Below, piece after piece: positions 1 through 13,485 of a stretch of 64,000 nucleotides of DNA. A model generated the notes under the pieces. It worked only from the letters and a program-made list of their open reading frames with translations, had not been told where the DNA came from and searched no databases. The stretch lies in assembly GCF_004379255.2 (NCBI RefSeq), contig NC_056034.1, positions 39,972,887 through 40,036,886 of the forward strand, read 5' to 3'. Each line of letters starts with the position of its first letter. Positions within the stretch are counted from its first letter, which is position 1. The DNA comes from Salvia splendens. Taxonomy: Eukaryota; Streptophyta; Magnoliopsida; Lamiales; Lamiaceae. The position numbers and the translations under genes were made by a program.

Positions 1-56
1 TCATGAAGCTCTTCCCTGGTGGGCCATCAAGACGGCGACCAGGCAAGCATCATTGA
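1..56 (+). CDS. possible 3' end of an unidentified gene (partial)
   Basis: A reading frame enters from the left edge and ends at a TGA at 54-56. The visible tail is short and basic, with PGGPSRRRPGKHH just before the stop. The sequence after it is T-rich, like a 3' UTR and downstream region, and includes an (AT)n run at 364-385. I do not recognise the family from so few residues. It could be chance; sequence to the left of the window would decide. Confidence 0.25.
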   Translation, partial: MKLFPGGPSRRRPGKHH

Positions 57-1563
57 TTTTATATCATACACTTCCTAAGCACAAGCTTTTGTGTGGATCT
101 TCGTTCTCCGTTCCCATTTTTGGTGGCTAGATGGAGGCTGCAGTTTGTATACAATGAGTCGTCCTACACTTCCATTCATTTCCTCGGAAGATGAGAGGAC
201 TTGGTGCATGATGGTGCCGTTTCTTTGCCAATTTTGTAACGGAGTTGGTCTGATTTTTTTCCTGGCCAATTGATTAAATGTTTTTTGACAGTTGATCAGA
301 AAAGGGCGAAAGGAAAATATTAGGAATTTGGAAATGAAAGGTGCAATGCAGTTGCTTGGAGTGATATATATATATATATATATATCTCTGTATTCTTTAT
401 TTTCTTTTTTGCCAGATTTTTGTTTGTGTAATCATCTTGTATACTGACAAGTTGACTTAAATGAATGTGGAAAAGGATACAACTTATCCCGTTTGTTCAT
501 TTTCGGTGTCACAGTATTGTACTCAAAAGGAACATAGGATATCCTAATTCTCGAACAAATATAGCTATTTAAATTGTCTTTTTGCGCATGTATTTTAGTA
601 TTTTGTTGATGAACAGTTCCACACATCTTGCGACTCTGTTGACAACTTATCTAATACTCCACGCAATTTCATTCAAGACTATATATTTTTCCTTTTAATT
701 TTTATTAAAGGTTAATAAAAATAATTTTTTTCCCCATTAGTTGTGTCTTCTCATTTCTTATTAAAATATTCAAGTATCTTCTTTTTCTTTAACTTATAAC
801 TTCCTTCCGGCCTATAAGATATGCACTTTTAGTTGGATATATATTTTACACATAGTTGATTAAGTAGGACAGAGATATAAAGAAAAAAGTAATAGAAGTA
901 TTAATAGTGGAGAATGAGTCTTACCTCAATAAAGAGAAAAATGTTTTGAAAATTAGAAAATATATATTCTTATGAGATGAACTAAAAAGAACATAATGCA
1001 TATTAACAGAAGGAATATAAGTGTCATCTAAGAATATGGTCATCTTGAATGAGTTATGGACAGTTTTTAATTTACCGTGATATAAGATTATGTACTGAAA
1101 ATCATTACTACTTCCAGTTTTAAATTTTCACATCTTTTTACAATTTTAATAATTCACGAGCCTACATTAATTTTTTCCCCTGCATGTAATATTTTTATGT
1201 TTATAATTTTCTTTAGTTATATGATTCCATAAATTACATTAATTATCTGAGTAATAACTAATTTTATTAAAATTTACTTAAATTATTGGTCACAATGTCA
1301 CATTAATAAGATAACAAATGCCTGAATTTATTTTTGTCCCTCGCGATTGGCTACCATTGCGACGGCTACGAGGGAACTTGCCAAAATGGAAAAATGAGAG
1401 GGAATAGAGGGCGTATTTTGACATGTTAGAATAATCCCAAAACTCCAGAAAACGACGTCGTAGCAAAATTATGTGATGGGAAATCTAAATTGTGTGGCGC
1501 AAAATCATCAGCTCAGTTTACCAGTCTCTGACTGTTGCCATTGCTACAACCTACACTACAACT
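57..1563. other. intergenic region upstream of HCAR
   Basis: No coding region is supported. The stretch is AT-rich with an (AT)11 microsatellite at 364-385. A degenerate MITE-like segment lies at about 800-1019 and shares short internal pieces, such as atatgcactttt and a gagaatgagtctta-type stretch, with the Stowaway-type element at 11821-12007. The last 200 bases before 1564 are more GC-rich and probably hold the HCAR promoter and 5' UTR, but no clear TATA box stands out. Confidence 0.5.
364..385. repeat. (AT)n microsatellite
   Basis: About eleven AT units in a row in AT-rich intergenic DNA. Confidence 0.85.
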
Positions 1564-4500
1564 ATGGCTGCTGCCGGAATCCTTCACCATAATCCCTTCT
1601 CCCTCTCCATAGTTTCACAGTCTTCTACAGGTATATATCTCTCTATCACTTCCGCACTTTTCCTCCTCTTCTTCTCCTTCTCTGTTAACATGTACCTCGA
1701 AACATGCAGAAGGTACAACCTCCAACTCTCCCAAGCTGAGAGGCGACTGGAGGCAAAAATCTAGACCAATTACCCCTGGTGGTACCTACCCCGCCAAGGA
1801 TCACTGCAGGTTCTTCTGTCGATAATCCGCAAGCTTAAGTTTATAATCATTTGTTGTTCAACTATGCCTTATGTTCAACCAACTTAAGCTGATTGAGCCT
1901 TTTCGTGCTGAAATGTTGCTTGTTTTTGATGGCGCAGCCGCTGCGGGCTATGCGATACGTACTACATTGCCCATGTGAAGAACGCTTGTGCTTTTCTTGG
2001 AGATGGCATGTCTAGAATCGAAGTAACTTCTGTTTTTGCTCTTGTGGTTATATTTTTCTGGCAATTTATGGTTCTTGAACTATGTTATCAAAATATTGTC
2101 TAGTATGTGGATACTGAAGATATATTGTCATGAAACACTTGCAGAAAGACATCTTTCTATTGATGTACTAGTGGTTGATCTTATGTACTGTCTCAGGTTC
2201 TCGAGCCAAAGGTCCATGGCCGAGGCAGGAAAATTGATTCACTAGATGAGACTTATATGGGTGTTTATGAGGATCTACTATATGCTCGCAAAACACAACC
2301 GGTAGAGGGTAACGTTCCTTAGTCGATTCAAGTCACTTTGTACTTCCAATACTCAACGAGTTCTTTATTTAATCTACAGTTCATTATAATGTTTAGCATT
2401 GCTTATCTTATGTGGTTCCTAGGGTAATATACCTCTTGTAAGACATTTGGTTATGATTGTGGGTTCGGTTATGATTTTTCGGATTTTAAAGACTACTTTA
2501 GGAGTTCCCAGAACTTTATAGGTAGATTAATTTAGAGCTTAAGAAATTGCCAAAATTTGGAAAAATAAGATTATGTATCTATATTAGTAGGGAAATAGCA
2601 CCAAGACCTTCATTTTATTTCTGAATTAACAAGGTTGAGCTTTACCGTCATAATTATTAAATTATTTATTTTTCTCTAATCAAGAATTTGGTATTCTATG
2701 TGTAATAGTAATAGCGAAGGCCGTGTCTGGAAATGCCAAGTATCAGTCCTGGTCCTAGAATAAATCCAACAAAAGCTTACTTTGATTTTAAAAAGTTATA
2801 AGAGTTGAACAAGAAAGTATGACAGCATTAGTGATATTGCAGATTTCTTATGCTAGTTCAAAGATATATGATTAGCCCTTCACTCGGCATGGATAAATAT
2901 ATACCACTTTCAAAACTACAGTCCTTTTAAGAATAACTATTATCCTTGAATATTCTATTTTACCTTTATTTATAAGATGTTTTACTTTATTTTTAAGTAA
3001 TCTGTATAATCTTTAGGTATCATTTGAATATTTTAAATATTACTAAAAATGTAGCACCACAAGCAGTAAAATATATCAGTATATTTCGCAATCAAAGTAG
3101 CACATGATAACTTGTGGTTAAATTTCATCTTGTAAACTGGTGTTAAAGTTTCCAATTTGTTTTCTTGTTATTGGTAACCATAATCAGGGTATTTCTAAAA
3201 CAGATCATTGGCACATTCGTATATTGGCAGTGAGGTGTTATTTCTACTTGTCGAAACCAATTCTATTTGTGTATAGAATTGAGCTGATATTTCATACACA
3301 TTATTCTTTTGGTCCATATCCTACATAACTCTACTTCAATAGGGGCCCAGTGGACGGGCATAGTGACCACAATTGCAATGGAAATGCTCAGAACTGGCAT
3401 GGTCGAAGCTGTTGTATGTGTGCAGAGGTGCTGGACTGTCTAATCATCCTATCCATTGCACCGAATAGATATTTATCGTTATTTAATGGTGTATGGTTTT
3501 TCTTTGCATCTCTTCTTTGTATGATTACAGTGATCCAGAAGATAGATTTACTCCTAGACCTGTATTGGCAAGGTTTGTTTCATGACATTCCAGATCTGTT
3601 AGGATCTTTAGATAGGTTTCTAAAGTAAGACATCTTTCTAGAATGTAATCAAACAATTTTTTTGAAATCAGGACTCCAGAGGAAGTGCTTGCTGCCAAAG
3701 GAGTTAAACCAACACTCTCTCCTAATCTTGATACTCTTGCTCTAGTTGAGGTTTACCCTTCTTATCTTTTGCCAATATCATTTAGTATTATGTTTGATGT
3801 AATTAAAAGTGAACGGACTTAAAACCCTAGTATTTGACTTAAAACTGCATTGCATGGCATCCTGCTGCTATAGTTAAATTGTTGGCATAGTCATGCAAGC
3901 TTGTAACTGCTTTGTAATCTTCTGAACTATAATATATCAATGAAGGAATCAAAGGGTGTTCGAGAGTCGAGAGGAATATGAGACGGGGTTAAGTATAAAC
4001 TAATTGTAATGGTTTTAAAGCATAGTTTGTATCAGGTATTATCTGGATATGCTGTTCATTTTAGGGAATAGGGACTACTCTACGGTACCTATTTCACCCG
4101 ACTTGTATGCACCCATTCTCAGCGGATCTGTTTAAATCTTCTACTATGTATTTGAGTGTTCAGTATCCTCAAATACAGTACTTTTGTATTTTAAGTCATT
4201 ATTTCACTCCAAACTTCTTCAGTATTAAATCCACTAGTTAAGTGGAGCTTGTTTAGGATTAATTATGCAAAAATAAGTAATTTTTCGGTTACCATCTCAG
4301 GCTGCTGGTGTAAAACGTCTACTTTTCTGTGGAGTTGGCTGCCAAGTGCAAGGTATCATCATCATAATCATATAATTATATGAAATTCCTTCCTTAATAG
4401 CTTAATGGTGACTCAGACTATTTTTAATGCAGCATAATTTCTTGAAGTGCAGCCTTAAGATCAGTGGAGCATCATCTGAATCTGGAAAAGCTTTATGTTC

Positions 4501-6872
4501 TAGGAACTAATTGTGGTATGCCTGTCATTTTGTCCAACTCTTTAGCACCTTCAAACCTTATTTCTGATTGAAGTCGTGGAGTTGGTATTAAATTCAATTT
4601 GGAATGCTGTGTATTCTCGAAACAACTTGTAACCTGCTGAAATCTAGTAGTTGTAAATAATGTACTACTATACTGTGAAAATCTATAACTTGTACCATGG
4701 TGGTGTTATAATTTTCTTTGTTTTGTTGCTGAAGTTTCTTAGGTTAACATCTTATGTGATATAGTTCATTTTTCTTTTGTAGTGGATAATGGAACCCGAG
4801 AAGGCTTAGACAAATTTCTGAAGGCTGCTAGCACTGAACCAGAAACTGTACTTCATTATGAATTCATGCAAGATTACAAGGTTTGGCTCCTTCTAGATGT
4901 TTCCTTGAAACTTTTCTGGAACTACGTTATTGTTGGTTTTTATATGTTTCCTATGATCAGTATGAACTTTCCCACAAGTCGTCAATATCAAAGACATTGC
5001 CAGTAAATATCATTACAGTCCCTAGTTGTGTTTTATTATTGAAAGCATTTTTAATGTGATACACTAACTTGCCATGAGTAACTCATCAAGTAATTTTGCT
5101 AGGATATTAATGTAATGATTCTTAAGCTACTTGGTTGATGCTTTTATATTTTATTTTTCTTTTGTTTATCCAATAGGTTCACTTGAAGCATTTAGACGGT
5201 CGTATTGAAGAGGTAACCTGGTTTCATCATCTTGTATGTCTTTAGTGCTTAATAGTGTAATGCTTGATTCAACATGTTCTTACTAAGCAGGTCCCGTATT
5301 TTTCTCTCCCAGCCAATGAGTTAACGGATGTGATTGCTCCTTCTTGCTACAGGTATCATGCATGTTCAGCTATATACTTAAGTGACAATTATTGTGCTTG
5401 AAGGCATTATCTACAATTTGCATATTCTTCATTGCTGATGCATATAATATGTTTTTGCAGTTGTTTTGACTACACAAATGGTTTAGCGGTAAGTGTACCC
5501 TACTTTATCTAGAGCTCATTATAGTATTTTTGGTTTCTATATCAACAGTAAATAAAATCTTATTTTCTATACACTTCTGAATCTCTCTTGAACCAGATAG
5601 TCTTATTATATCCCATCTTTTCTCAGTTAGAGACTCCTGTATACACATACCTTCTTTTATGAAGTTTGTCAGCTTTATGTTGAATGTGGAATCTTTGCTG
5701 CATATAATACATGGTTTTCCACCTTTCTAGTTTCAGTAATTAACCTTTTTGGTGTGTTTTACACTTCATATTTCTACGTACAATATTTTGAAATTTGTGC
5801 GTAGCACGAAACACTACACACAACACACATGCGGCCAAGGTTGTAAAGTTAACATTAGACTTTAGAGTGCTTTTTTGTTAGTACAATGTATATACTGGGA
5901 TGACACTCAACTATATATGGTTCACACTTACTATTTTGCTAGAAGAAAAACACAACTCTGTTGGAATTTAAGAATATGTCATCTCTCATTGTTCTAAACT
6001 ATTCCAGGATTTGGTAGTAGGTTACATGGGCGTACCCAAATATGCCAGAGTTAGCATGACACAACATCCACAATACGTCACTGTTAGGTGATATGTGAAA
6101 CTAGTGCATTCACCTTCTTCTTAGTGATGCATGCTCGCTCTAGTTGCTTATACAATTTTTTATTTGCTCAAATGGTAGAAACGAACGTGGAAAGGAGATG
6201 CTAAATTTGGTGAAAGATCTTCTGGAAATCACCCCCACAATCAGTTCGGTAATTGACATCTTCATCATTTCTTTGTGTACTTCTGCAGTATGTTTAAGAT
6301 TCTGACTAGTTGGATTGCTTATTTCAGGGTAACAGACGTCCATTCGTAACTGAAACTGTGAAAGCTGATGATAATGCTAAGTTAGGTATGCAATGGCACT
6401 CTTTATAAAAATTACTCCACTTTATACATCTGCAATATAATTTAGAGCTCATTTTTCCCTCGTAGGCAAAGGTCCATCTCAGCCTGCTCCAAAACTTGTT
6501 GGTGACCTAATAGCGTTTATCTTGAACCTGGTAAAGATTGTCCCATAACTGAACAATTTCAAGATATGTAAAAGGTTTTCACATTCCAACCTTGCTTTTA
6601 CGCTGCAGGTTGGTCCTAAAGGTCTTGAATTTGCTCGCTATTCGCTGGACTACCACACCATTAGAAACTACCTTCATGTCAATCGCGCATGGGGAAAAGA
6701 AAGGTATGCCAGAAAGGGAGTATGGCGAAGTAGCATAGAGATTGTGATTACTTAATGATTCTTTTGACTTTTTTGGTGCAGAGCCGAGAAGCACATGCCG
6801 TCGTATGCAAAGAAACTAGTGTCCATGTACAACCAAAACGGAGAAATCGATCAGATGCTATTGAATAAGTGA
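1564..6872 (+). CDS. HCAR: 7-hydroxymethyl chlorophyll a reductase (HCAR), chloroplast, 19 exons
   Basis: This enzyme reduces 7-hydroxymethyl chlorophyll a to chlorophyll a with ferredoxin, the last step of the chlorophyll b to a conversion in the plastid. Spliced exons: 1564-1630, 1710-1809, 1938-2022, 2197-2308, 3343-3427, 3531-3572, 3672-3750, 4301-4352, 4453-4515, 4783-4880, 5177-5212, 5291-5352, 5461-5488, 6008-6087, 6179-6248, 6328-6385, 6466-6530, 6609-6703, 6782-6872. They sum to 1368 nt, or 455 aa, close to the Arabidopsis protein. Every junction is GT-AG and in phase. Visible marks are GGTYPAKDHC followed by CSRCGLC (Cys about 55, 58, 61) for iron-sulfur binding, FCGVGCQ, LGTNCVDNG, APSCYSCFDY and a C-terminal GLEFARYSLDYHTIRNYL. 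This is the FrhB / coenzyme F420 hydrogenase beta-subunit family. The start at 1564 gives a short Ala/Ser-rich leader that fits a transit peptide. No damage is seen, so the gene is probably functional. Confidence 0.95.
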
Positions 6873-9800
6873 TGTTCAGAGCAAGATTTGGATGTAGAGT
6901 GCAATTCATTGTATGTCAATGTCATCTCAACTGATAGGTTTGAAAACTGCAGAATGTGTTGGAAACCTACTATTTTGAGTAAAGAATTTGATGAGCTATA
7001 AATGATGAAGATTGTCTGATTAGAGCTAACCCAAGTTGTCAAGAGTCTATAGAGTTACTTTCATTACCCCCTTGACGTGGGACGTTACACACATGGGACG
7101 ACGAATATTGTGTTCAAGCTTGTATCATTCTCAGCCAAGTTCTACTTCTTAAACACTTGATGAAATCAATTATATATGTAGGGTAAACATCAATATCAAG
7201 CTTAAAGAATGTAGTTTTATTTATTTATTTATAAATATCTCACACATTCAATATTGACAGATTTTATCCGAACCCATGTTGGCCACAGAAAAATGTAGAA
7301 AGACTAGCTCTAGAATACATTTCTCTTGTTTAATCAATTTGTGCAACTAAGCCACTGAGGCATGAACACATACGAGATATTTCACACATGCAAGTATTAA
7401 AGAAGGAATCCAAATGCATCCAACAGAGACTTATGGTAAGGAAAAGAAGAGCTTGAATGGCACGTTGTAATAGCAGGACAAAGTGAACTAGGACATCAAG
7501 ACACAGCCGCCAACCTTGGACAAAATACACTGATTTCAATGAATGCAAAGTGCATCAAATGAAGCTTTCTCAACATCAAGGAATGGGCTTTCATCTTGAG
7601 GTGACGCACACACTTGTTGACTCGGGGTGTTAGGGGGGGCACCAGCACCCCCAACCATTTTATCGATTGTTTTCTTTTTTTTGATCCCCCCCTTCTCCTG
7701 GATTTGAGCTCCTCTTGAACTATTTTCTGTGTTTGCACCTGATCCCCACGTGTTTTCTCTTTCTTGTAGCGGATCACACGATCTAACTTAGGAAACTTCT
7801 GAGGTGAAACTTAGTTCTGTGAGCCTTTGCTGGTGATTCAATTCTACCAGCTGATGCAAGTTGGAATCTTTGTTTTCATCATGTTGGAGTGTTTTGTTTT
7901 AGCTAGATTCTAATTATGTGAGGATATGAAAGTAGTGCTAGATATGTGGCCCCAATCAAGAGAGAGAGAGAGAGAGGGGATTTGGTGCCTGAATCAGCAG
8001 GCATGGGAGTTCATGGAACATGTAAATATATGTACTATTTGGGCATCCACTGTAGTAGAAAGAAGAAAAACCACAATCTATGTTCTAAATCAGCAAAATA
8101 CCTAATTTTCAAATCCCCCAAATTTCCTTCATTATATAAATCCTCAAATTACTATTTTGTGGCTCCTACCTCATAATTCTATTTTTTCATTACATCCACA
8201 CATAAATTATTATCTTATTTTTTGTATATATAGAACCATTTAAAAAAATTAAATTAATTAAAACGAATAAATTATTAAATGAGCAATAATTATCAAAATT
8301 TTATTAAATTAGAAATGAGTACAAAGCATTTTCTATTAATTAATTAGCCAAAATTAACAAAGTTCTAATTAAATTATTAAATAAAACAATTAAAAAATAA
8401 AACAAAAATATGAATAAATAATCAAAGAAAATTGAGAAAAGGAAAAGGAAAGGAAAAACATGAAGAAATCATTGATAAAAGTAAAAGAAATGAAAACATA
8501 AAGAAAAAGAAATAAAAAATATAAATATGCGACGTACGCAATGAACTGCACGCGCTCATGCTGTATGCGTTAAGCCGCGTCCTTTGACTACTTCCTTGTG
8601 TGGGCCCCACGTGGCATAAAACAAGGTAGCAAATTTGCTACCTAATATTCTCTTGGTCAGTCAATAGATGTCTCATTTAAAAAAAAATTAAATATTAAAA
8701 TTAAATATGTCATTTCATTTTTATTATACTATTTTCAAATGAGTCTCACACTTCGGCTAGCTTATTTCAATTTTATATAATTATAAAATTAATAGTAATA
8801 TATAAAAATAAAATTTACATTTTATTAAGTTTTTTCATCCACAATACTTGATTTTTCTAAAAATCAATTCACCAAACAGCTCGAATTCTATTATTGGACG
8901 AAGTGAGGACGAAAGACTCATAGCCAAAAAACCACATTTCTATTGACTTTTCTTGTTTCTAATGATGATATTGAAAAGGTGAAAAGGTGAAAAGGTGAAG
9001 TCATGAGTGATGCTATAGGAAAAGGACTCAGATAGAGAGATGATGAAAGTGATGCTTTACTAATTCATACATTTTAGATTCTTCTTTACATGAAATCATT
9101 AGGCAAAGAATGTTAATTAATGTTGGTGTTAGGAAAAGAATAAATGTTTCTTGATCCATTTTGGGCAGGCAGCTGTGAAATCCACCACTACAGAAATGAA
9201 ATGTCTTGGCCTTGATATCTATTTTTTGTGGATCAAGTTTCTCACTACTGACAACGACTTGCAACCTAGGGTTAGATCGAATTAATTAATTCTTTTCCAG
9301 TAGTATTTCTTTTATTCTTTCTTGTGTAAATTGTAGCATGTGCTATTGGCAAGATGGAAGTTCTTCAATTTTATAACTATGTACTTGTTCCTAAACAAAG
9401 CTAGTGAAGAGTCTGCATCACATTGAATACAACATTTGATGCTATTGAATAATGGTTACATGGTCCACCATATTATTGGACCAATTTCTGGAGATAGGTT
9501 CCCATCACTTCTATTGTAATTTAATACTACCAAATTGGACCATTTTAATTCCCTTTCGGTATTAATTTGGTAGTAAGGTCTTTCTCTCAAGTCATAGGTT
9601 ATTCACCATTGGTCTTTCATCATAACATTTAAGGGGGTGGGGGAAACACCAAAGAGAAGTGAGCATATACCAAATAAATTAATCTCTTGACATTAAAGAA
9701 AAAAAGTTTAATCAAGAAAGCCTCATCTCCCTTTTTACAAGAAAATAAATGCTAAAATGTAAGGTTTTTTGGCACTCTTATTGAAGAGGGCTTCTGTTTT

Positions 9801-9957
9801 TGTTCTTTTTTGTTTTATACTTTCTTTTCTTCTACCATTTGCCTAACCAAACTCCCCTTATCTGTCAATGTGCTGGTAAAACTAGACCAAACACAAGAAA
9901 ATAAAGGTAAAAAAAGAAAAAAAAACTAGAAAAGAATTTGTCATCAAATTATTTGCA
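6873..9957. other. intergenic region between HCAR and YUCCA (convergent 3' sides)
   Basis: The first few hundred bases are probably HCAR 3' UTR. An (AG)n microsatellite lies at 7959-7976, and about 8180-8830 is extremely AT-rich. Short open frames on the minus strand (7496-7777, 9028-9264) have no recognisable domain and no splice partners. The region before 9957 may hold the YUCCA 3' UTR. I see nothing else that can be named. Confidence 0.5.
7959..7976. repeat. (AG)n microsatellite
   Basis: An uninterrupted dinucleotide run of about nine units in the intergenic DNA after HCAR. Confidence 0.85.
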
Positions 9958-11535
9958 TCATCTTCTATTGCAGGCCACTCCCACTGCATGGCTCTTGTGC
10001 TTGATTTCTTGATTCCAAATCTCAGCTATGTCTTGTGCAACTCGGACCGCGTCAGCCGATGCACCCGAGAGGCCTCTCCTTGTAAAACCAACTGCATAAA
10101 GCCCATCTTTGCCCTTCCAACCATTTGGAAATGGTGATCTTGGAAAACCATCCTTTGTAAAGAACTCACTTTCCTACAAAGCACACACAATCATGTCAGA
10201 AACAAAGCTAATTAACATGCATTGATGAAGTGAAACATAAGATTCTAATACTTAGACTAGTGTCTAAGATTCACTTAAAAAGAGTAGTACTAGTATTTTA
10301 CAAGCACCAACTCCCATAAGTATCACATAAATCTCCTCCTCACCTTTAACCATGTGGGCACATTGCTAGAGTATCCAGTAGCCATGATGACAGAATCAAC
10401 ACAAAGAATCTGTCCATTAACAAGCTCAACACCTTCCTCCAAAAACTTGTTGATCCCACAGACCACCTTGATGTCTCCTGACCTTATCCTTGCAAGTGCA
10501 CCTATGTCAAGAACAGGGGTCTTCCCCTCAGTATGCTTCAGCTGCAACGGCCCCATCGCCGGCCTCTTCAGCCCATACCTCTCCGTGTTCCCAAGAATCA
10601 GCCGCGCCGCCGCCACCAGTATCTTGTCCGCCACCCAAAGCGGCAGCCATTTTGTCATCAGACCAGCTAGCTCAAATGTCGACACCCCAAACACATCCTT
10701 TGGCAACACATGTATCTGTCCATCAAAACAAACTTACTTTAACATGTCAGAATATTCACAAAATAACTTAAAATTGACCTTTTATTTGTTCAGTTATGTC
10801 TCTCATAAAATAATCTTATATTTTCAATGCCAAGCATGATTAAGCTTTGTTAAATGTACTTACAGAGCTGCGGACGACCATAGATGGAAGAGCACGATGA
10901 TTGGAGAGATCAAGAGAAACTTCCATGCCGGAATTCCCACACCCAACAACCAAAACCTTCTTCCCGGAAAACCCCTTCCCGGACTTGTAATCACAGGCAT
11001 GCACCACCTCTCCGGCGAAGCCATCCAGCCCTTCAAACTCCGGCACCACCTTCTCCGCATTCTCTCCGGTGGCCACCACCAGCCACCGGCACAAGTAGTC
11101 GGTGGTGGAGCCGTCCACGTTGGCGCTCCTGACGCGCCAAAGCCCGCATGCTTGATCGTACTTGGCGGACTCAACAGTCTCATCGAACATCGGAGATATG
11201 GCAAAGTGTTGGGCGTAGGCGTCGAGGTAGTCGATGAAGTGGCGCTTGGTGGGATATTCAGGGAAGTCGGCCGGGAAAGGGATGTAAGGGAGCTGGCAGA
11301 AGTGCTTTGGGAGGTGGAGATTGAGGCGGTCGTATGTCTTTCTCTGCCACAGCGAGGCAATGCAGTTGGCTCGCTCCAGGATCAGGAAGGGGACGCCTTC
11401 TCGCTTTAGGCCCGCCCCGACTGCTAGGCCGGAGGGGCCCGCTCCAACTATCAGGGGGCCGTTCACGAGTATGCAGCGCCGCCCGCCCGTGAACAGCTCC
11501 TGCTCTTCCTCCTCATGATCATGCTGATGCCTCAT
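9958..11535 (-). CDS. YUC: YUCCA-type flavin-containing monooxygenase (auxin biosynthesis)
   Basis: YUCCA enzymes convert indole-3-pyruvate to indole-3-acetic acid with FAD, NADPH and O2, the committed step of the main auxin pathway. Exons on the minus strand are 11535-10864, 10715-10344 and 10173-9958. Their lengths 672, 372 and 216 nt are all in phase 0 and give 419 aa, the usual size. Visible motifs: FAD-binding GAGPSG at about 31-36; an FMO-type [11 protein letters not shown] region; NADPH-binding GCGNSG at about 198-203; ATGY at about 336-339; and the C-terminal [11 protein letters not shown] motif. The [18 protein letters not shown] block is typical of the family. The start codon precedes an acidic leader (EEEEQE) and is the first ATG of the open frame. 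A Stowaway-type MITE lies about 290-470 bp upstream. The exact YUC subclade cannot be assigned by eye. No lesion is seen. Confidence 0.93.
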
Positions 11536-11678
11536 GGAGAGAAGAATGTATGTTTTAATTTGATATTGTTTGTGTGTGAGAGAGAGAAAGAGAGAAAGGG
11601 GATTTGATTTGATATGATGAGGAAAAGGAGAGGAGAAAGGTGGAATGAGTGGAGGGGGAAGGAGTACTTGAATGAGGT

Positions 11679-11687
11679 TTAAATAGG
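11679..11687 (-). promoter_or_regulatory. candidate TATA box of the YUCCA gene
   Basis: On the minus strand this reads TATTTAAA, about 145 bp upstream of the YUCCA ATG. Between it and the ATG lies CT-rich sequence on the minus strand, typical of a plant 5' leader. Supported by position and sequence only. Confidence 0.4.
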
Positions 11688-11820
11688 GTGGTGGTGGTGG
11701 TGGTGATTAGGATTTGTGAAACTATGATTTTTCTGTTTTTTCCCACATGATTGGATGCAGTGTGTGTGTATGTGAGTGAGAGAGAAAGAGAGGGCTTCTA
11801 TTTTGTTATCGTAGGTTAAT

Positions 11821-12007
11821 ATTCCCCAGTCTTCCAAGAATATGCACTTTCTGGTTTTGGAAAGTCTTTTCTCTCTAATGAGGTGAGACTCATTCTCTAT
11901 TAACAATACTTTAATTACTTTTTCTCTCTACCTCTCTCTTACTTTACCAATTTTACATTAAAACTCGTGCCAAACTTAAAGTGCATATTCTTTGGGGACG
12001 GAGGGAG
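11821..12007. mobile_element. Stowaway-type MITE in the YUCCA upstream region
   Basis: The right end is the common plant terminus ggggacggagggag followed by TA. The left end is a degraded inverse copy (attccccagtcttcc). Internal arms repeat in inverse orientation: aagaatatgcactt on the left and aaagtgcatattctttgg on the right. It is about 187 bp and non-coding. The left boundary is approximate. Confidence 0.7.
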
Positions 12008-12109
12008 TATTGTGCTAACTTAGGTTTAGGTACTTAGATAATGTTACGAAAATATAGGATCTAAGAAACCTTTGGTAGTTATGTTTTTTTGGTTCATTAG
12101 TGTATAGTA

Positions 12110-12400
12110 CTTTTCTTAGAAGAGGAATATGCTTCCACTTAAATTTACGGTCGACAAATTGTTTCTTTTGTATCAGAATCTACTGCAATTATGCTACAAT
12201 GATAAGAAATAGAGGATCTCAGATCCAAAAATATCGCTATAAATTCTATCCAAGGTTTCTACTCTGAATGATTATATTCGGATCACAGACTTTCTCCTCT
12301 ATTTCTTATCCACATTGCAGTATAATTACAATAGATTCCAATACAAGTGAAACTATTTATGGACCATAAATCTCTTTAGAAGCATATTCCCTTCAAAGAG
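12110..12400. repeat. near-palindromic foldback element
   Basis: Two arms of about 100 bp pair across a 70-80 bp spacer. Examples are ggaatatgcttcc at about 12124 against the inverse of ggaagcatattcc-like sequence at about 12380, and gataagaaatagagga at about 12200 against its inverse at about 12298-12310. There are scattered mismatches and no coding capacity. It looks like an old MITE or foldback of unknown superfamily. Confidence 0.6.
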
Positions 12401-13485
12401 TTTGACTTTATGTTCGCCGATCTTATTAATTTATTACTATTATAAATATATCCAATTATAATTATTAGGTAATATATAAGATCGCTAATATACATGTACC
12501 AATCATAGAACTATTTTTCAAATTCATATATTATACACCTAATAACATGGGATAAATATAGATATTTCAATCAATAATGATAATCTATAAGTTGCTTTCT
12601 AGAAAATGATTCTATAATTTGGTGTGCCCTTCAATCAATATCTGAAAATGTGGGAGAAAGAGACTAATCTCTCAAAATAATACTATATTGATTATCATGA
12701 TTGCAAATCTCAAAACTAAGCATACATTCTTCTCTTCTTTCTTCCTCTAACTAGCTAGAGCAGTGTCGAGTATGATTTTATCACCATACATATAATATAT
12801 TCAAATGAATTAGGTACAAATTTAAATTGATCGAAAAACGTGAATCTTGAGATTTGTATTTAGGAGCAAATGTTGAAGTTAAACTATTAAAGTACATTCT
12901 TCCATAATAGATTTAGTGAAAGCACTAAATTTGATTAGCAACTACAAACACTTGAAAGATCTTCCTTTTTGTGTTCTTTTTTCTCATTTTTTTCTGCTTT
13001 TTTTATCTGTTTAGGTTGAGAATTGTCATAAATATTTTTGAGTTTGTTAGAAATCAATATCTCGCCTATGAGATTGTTCGGAACTCAATATATAAGCAAC
13101 ACAAACTTAATTAAATTTCATTCTTCTCAAAATATAAATTAATTAGAGGCGTGTATATATATAGTTTCCAGGGACACCCCCGAAAAGTTTAATACTAAAA
13201 TCATATTGAAGTAGTGCTTATTACTTAAACATTGCTTGCAACTTTACTCAATATCTGGGACGATGTGGTTTGTATCCGAAGAATATCGATCCATATATAT
13301 TATAGTACTAAGTTATAATGAGAACATTTGTTATGTGGGGATTATTGCTCATAGTGAACATATGTAATTATGCACGATTTTTAATTTTTAAAATAATACT
13401 CTCTTAATCTAATTGGATCATATTTTTTTTGGGCCAGTCTTATTATAATTGTATTATTATTTAAGAAAAATATAAGACACTTGAT

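Larger units (their letters stand above)
11536..13485. other. gene-free region upstream of YUCCA
   Basis: AT-rich DNA holding the YUCCA promoter side, the MITE at 11821-12007 and the foldback at about 12110-12400. From 12400 to 13485 I see nothing beyond AT-rich sequence. Confidence 0.5.

Noticed and set aside
7330..7777. Overlapping minus-strand open frames of 72 and 93 codons downstream of HCAR
   Set aside because: No recognisable domain, no convincing composition and no supporting splice or promoter signals; likely chance frames near the 3' flank.
9028..9264. 78-codon minus-strand open frame
   Set aside because: Not similar to any family I know and isolated in AT-rich DNA.
10884..11409. 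Long plus-strand open frames (up to 170 codons) over YUCCA exon 1
   Set aside because: They are antisense shadows of the GC-rich conserved YUCCA exon; the minus-strand frame carries the family motifs.
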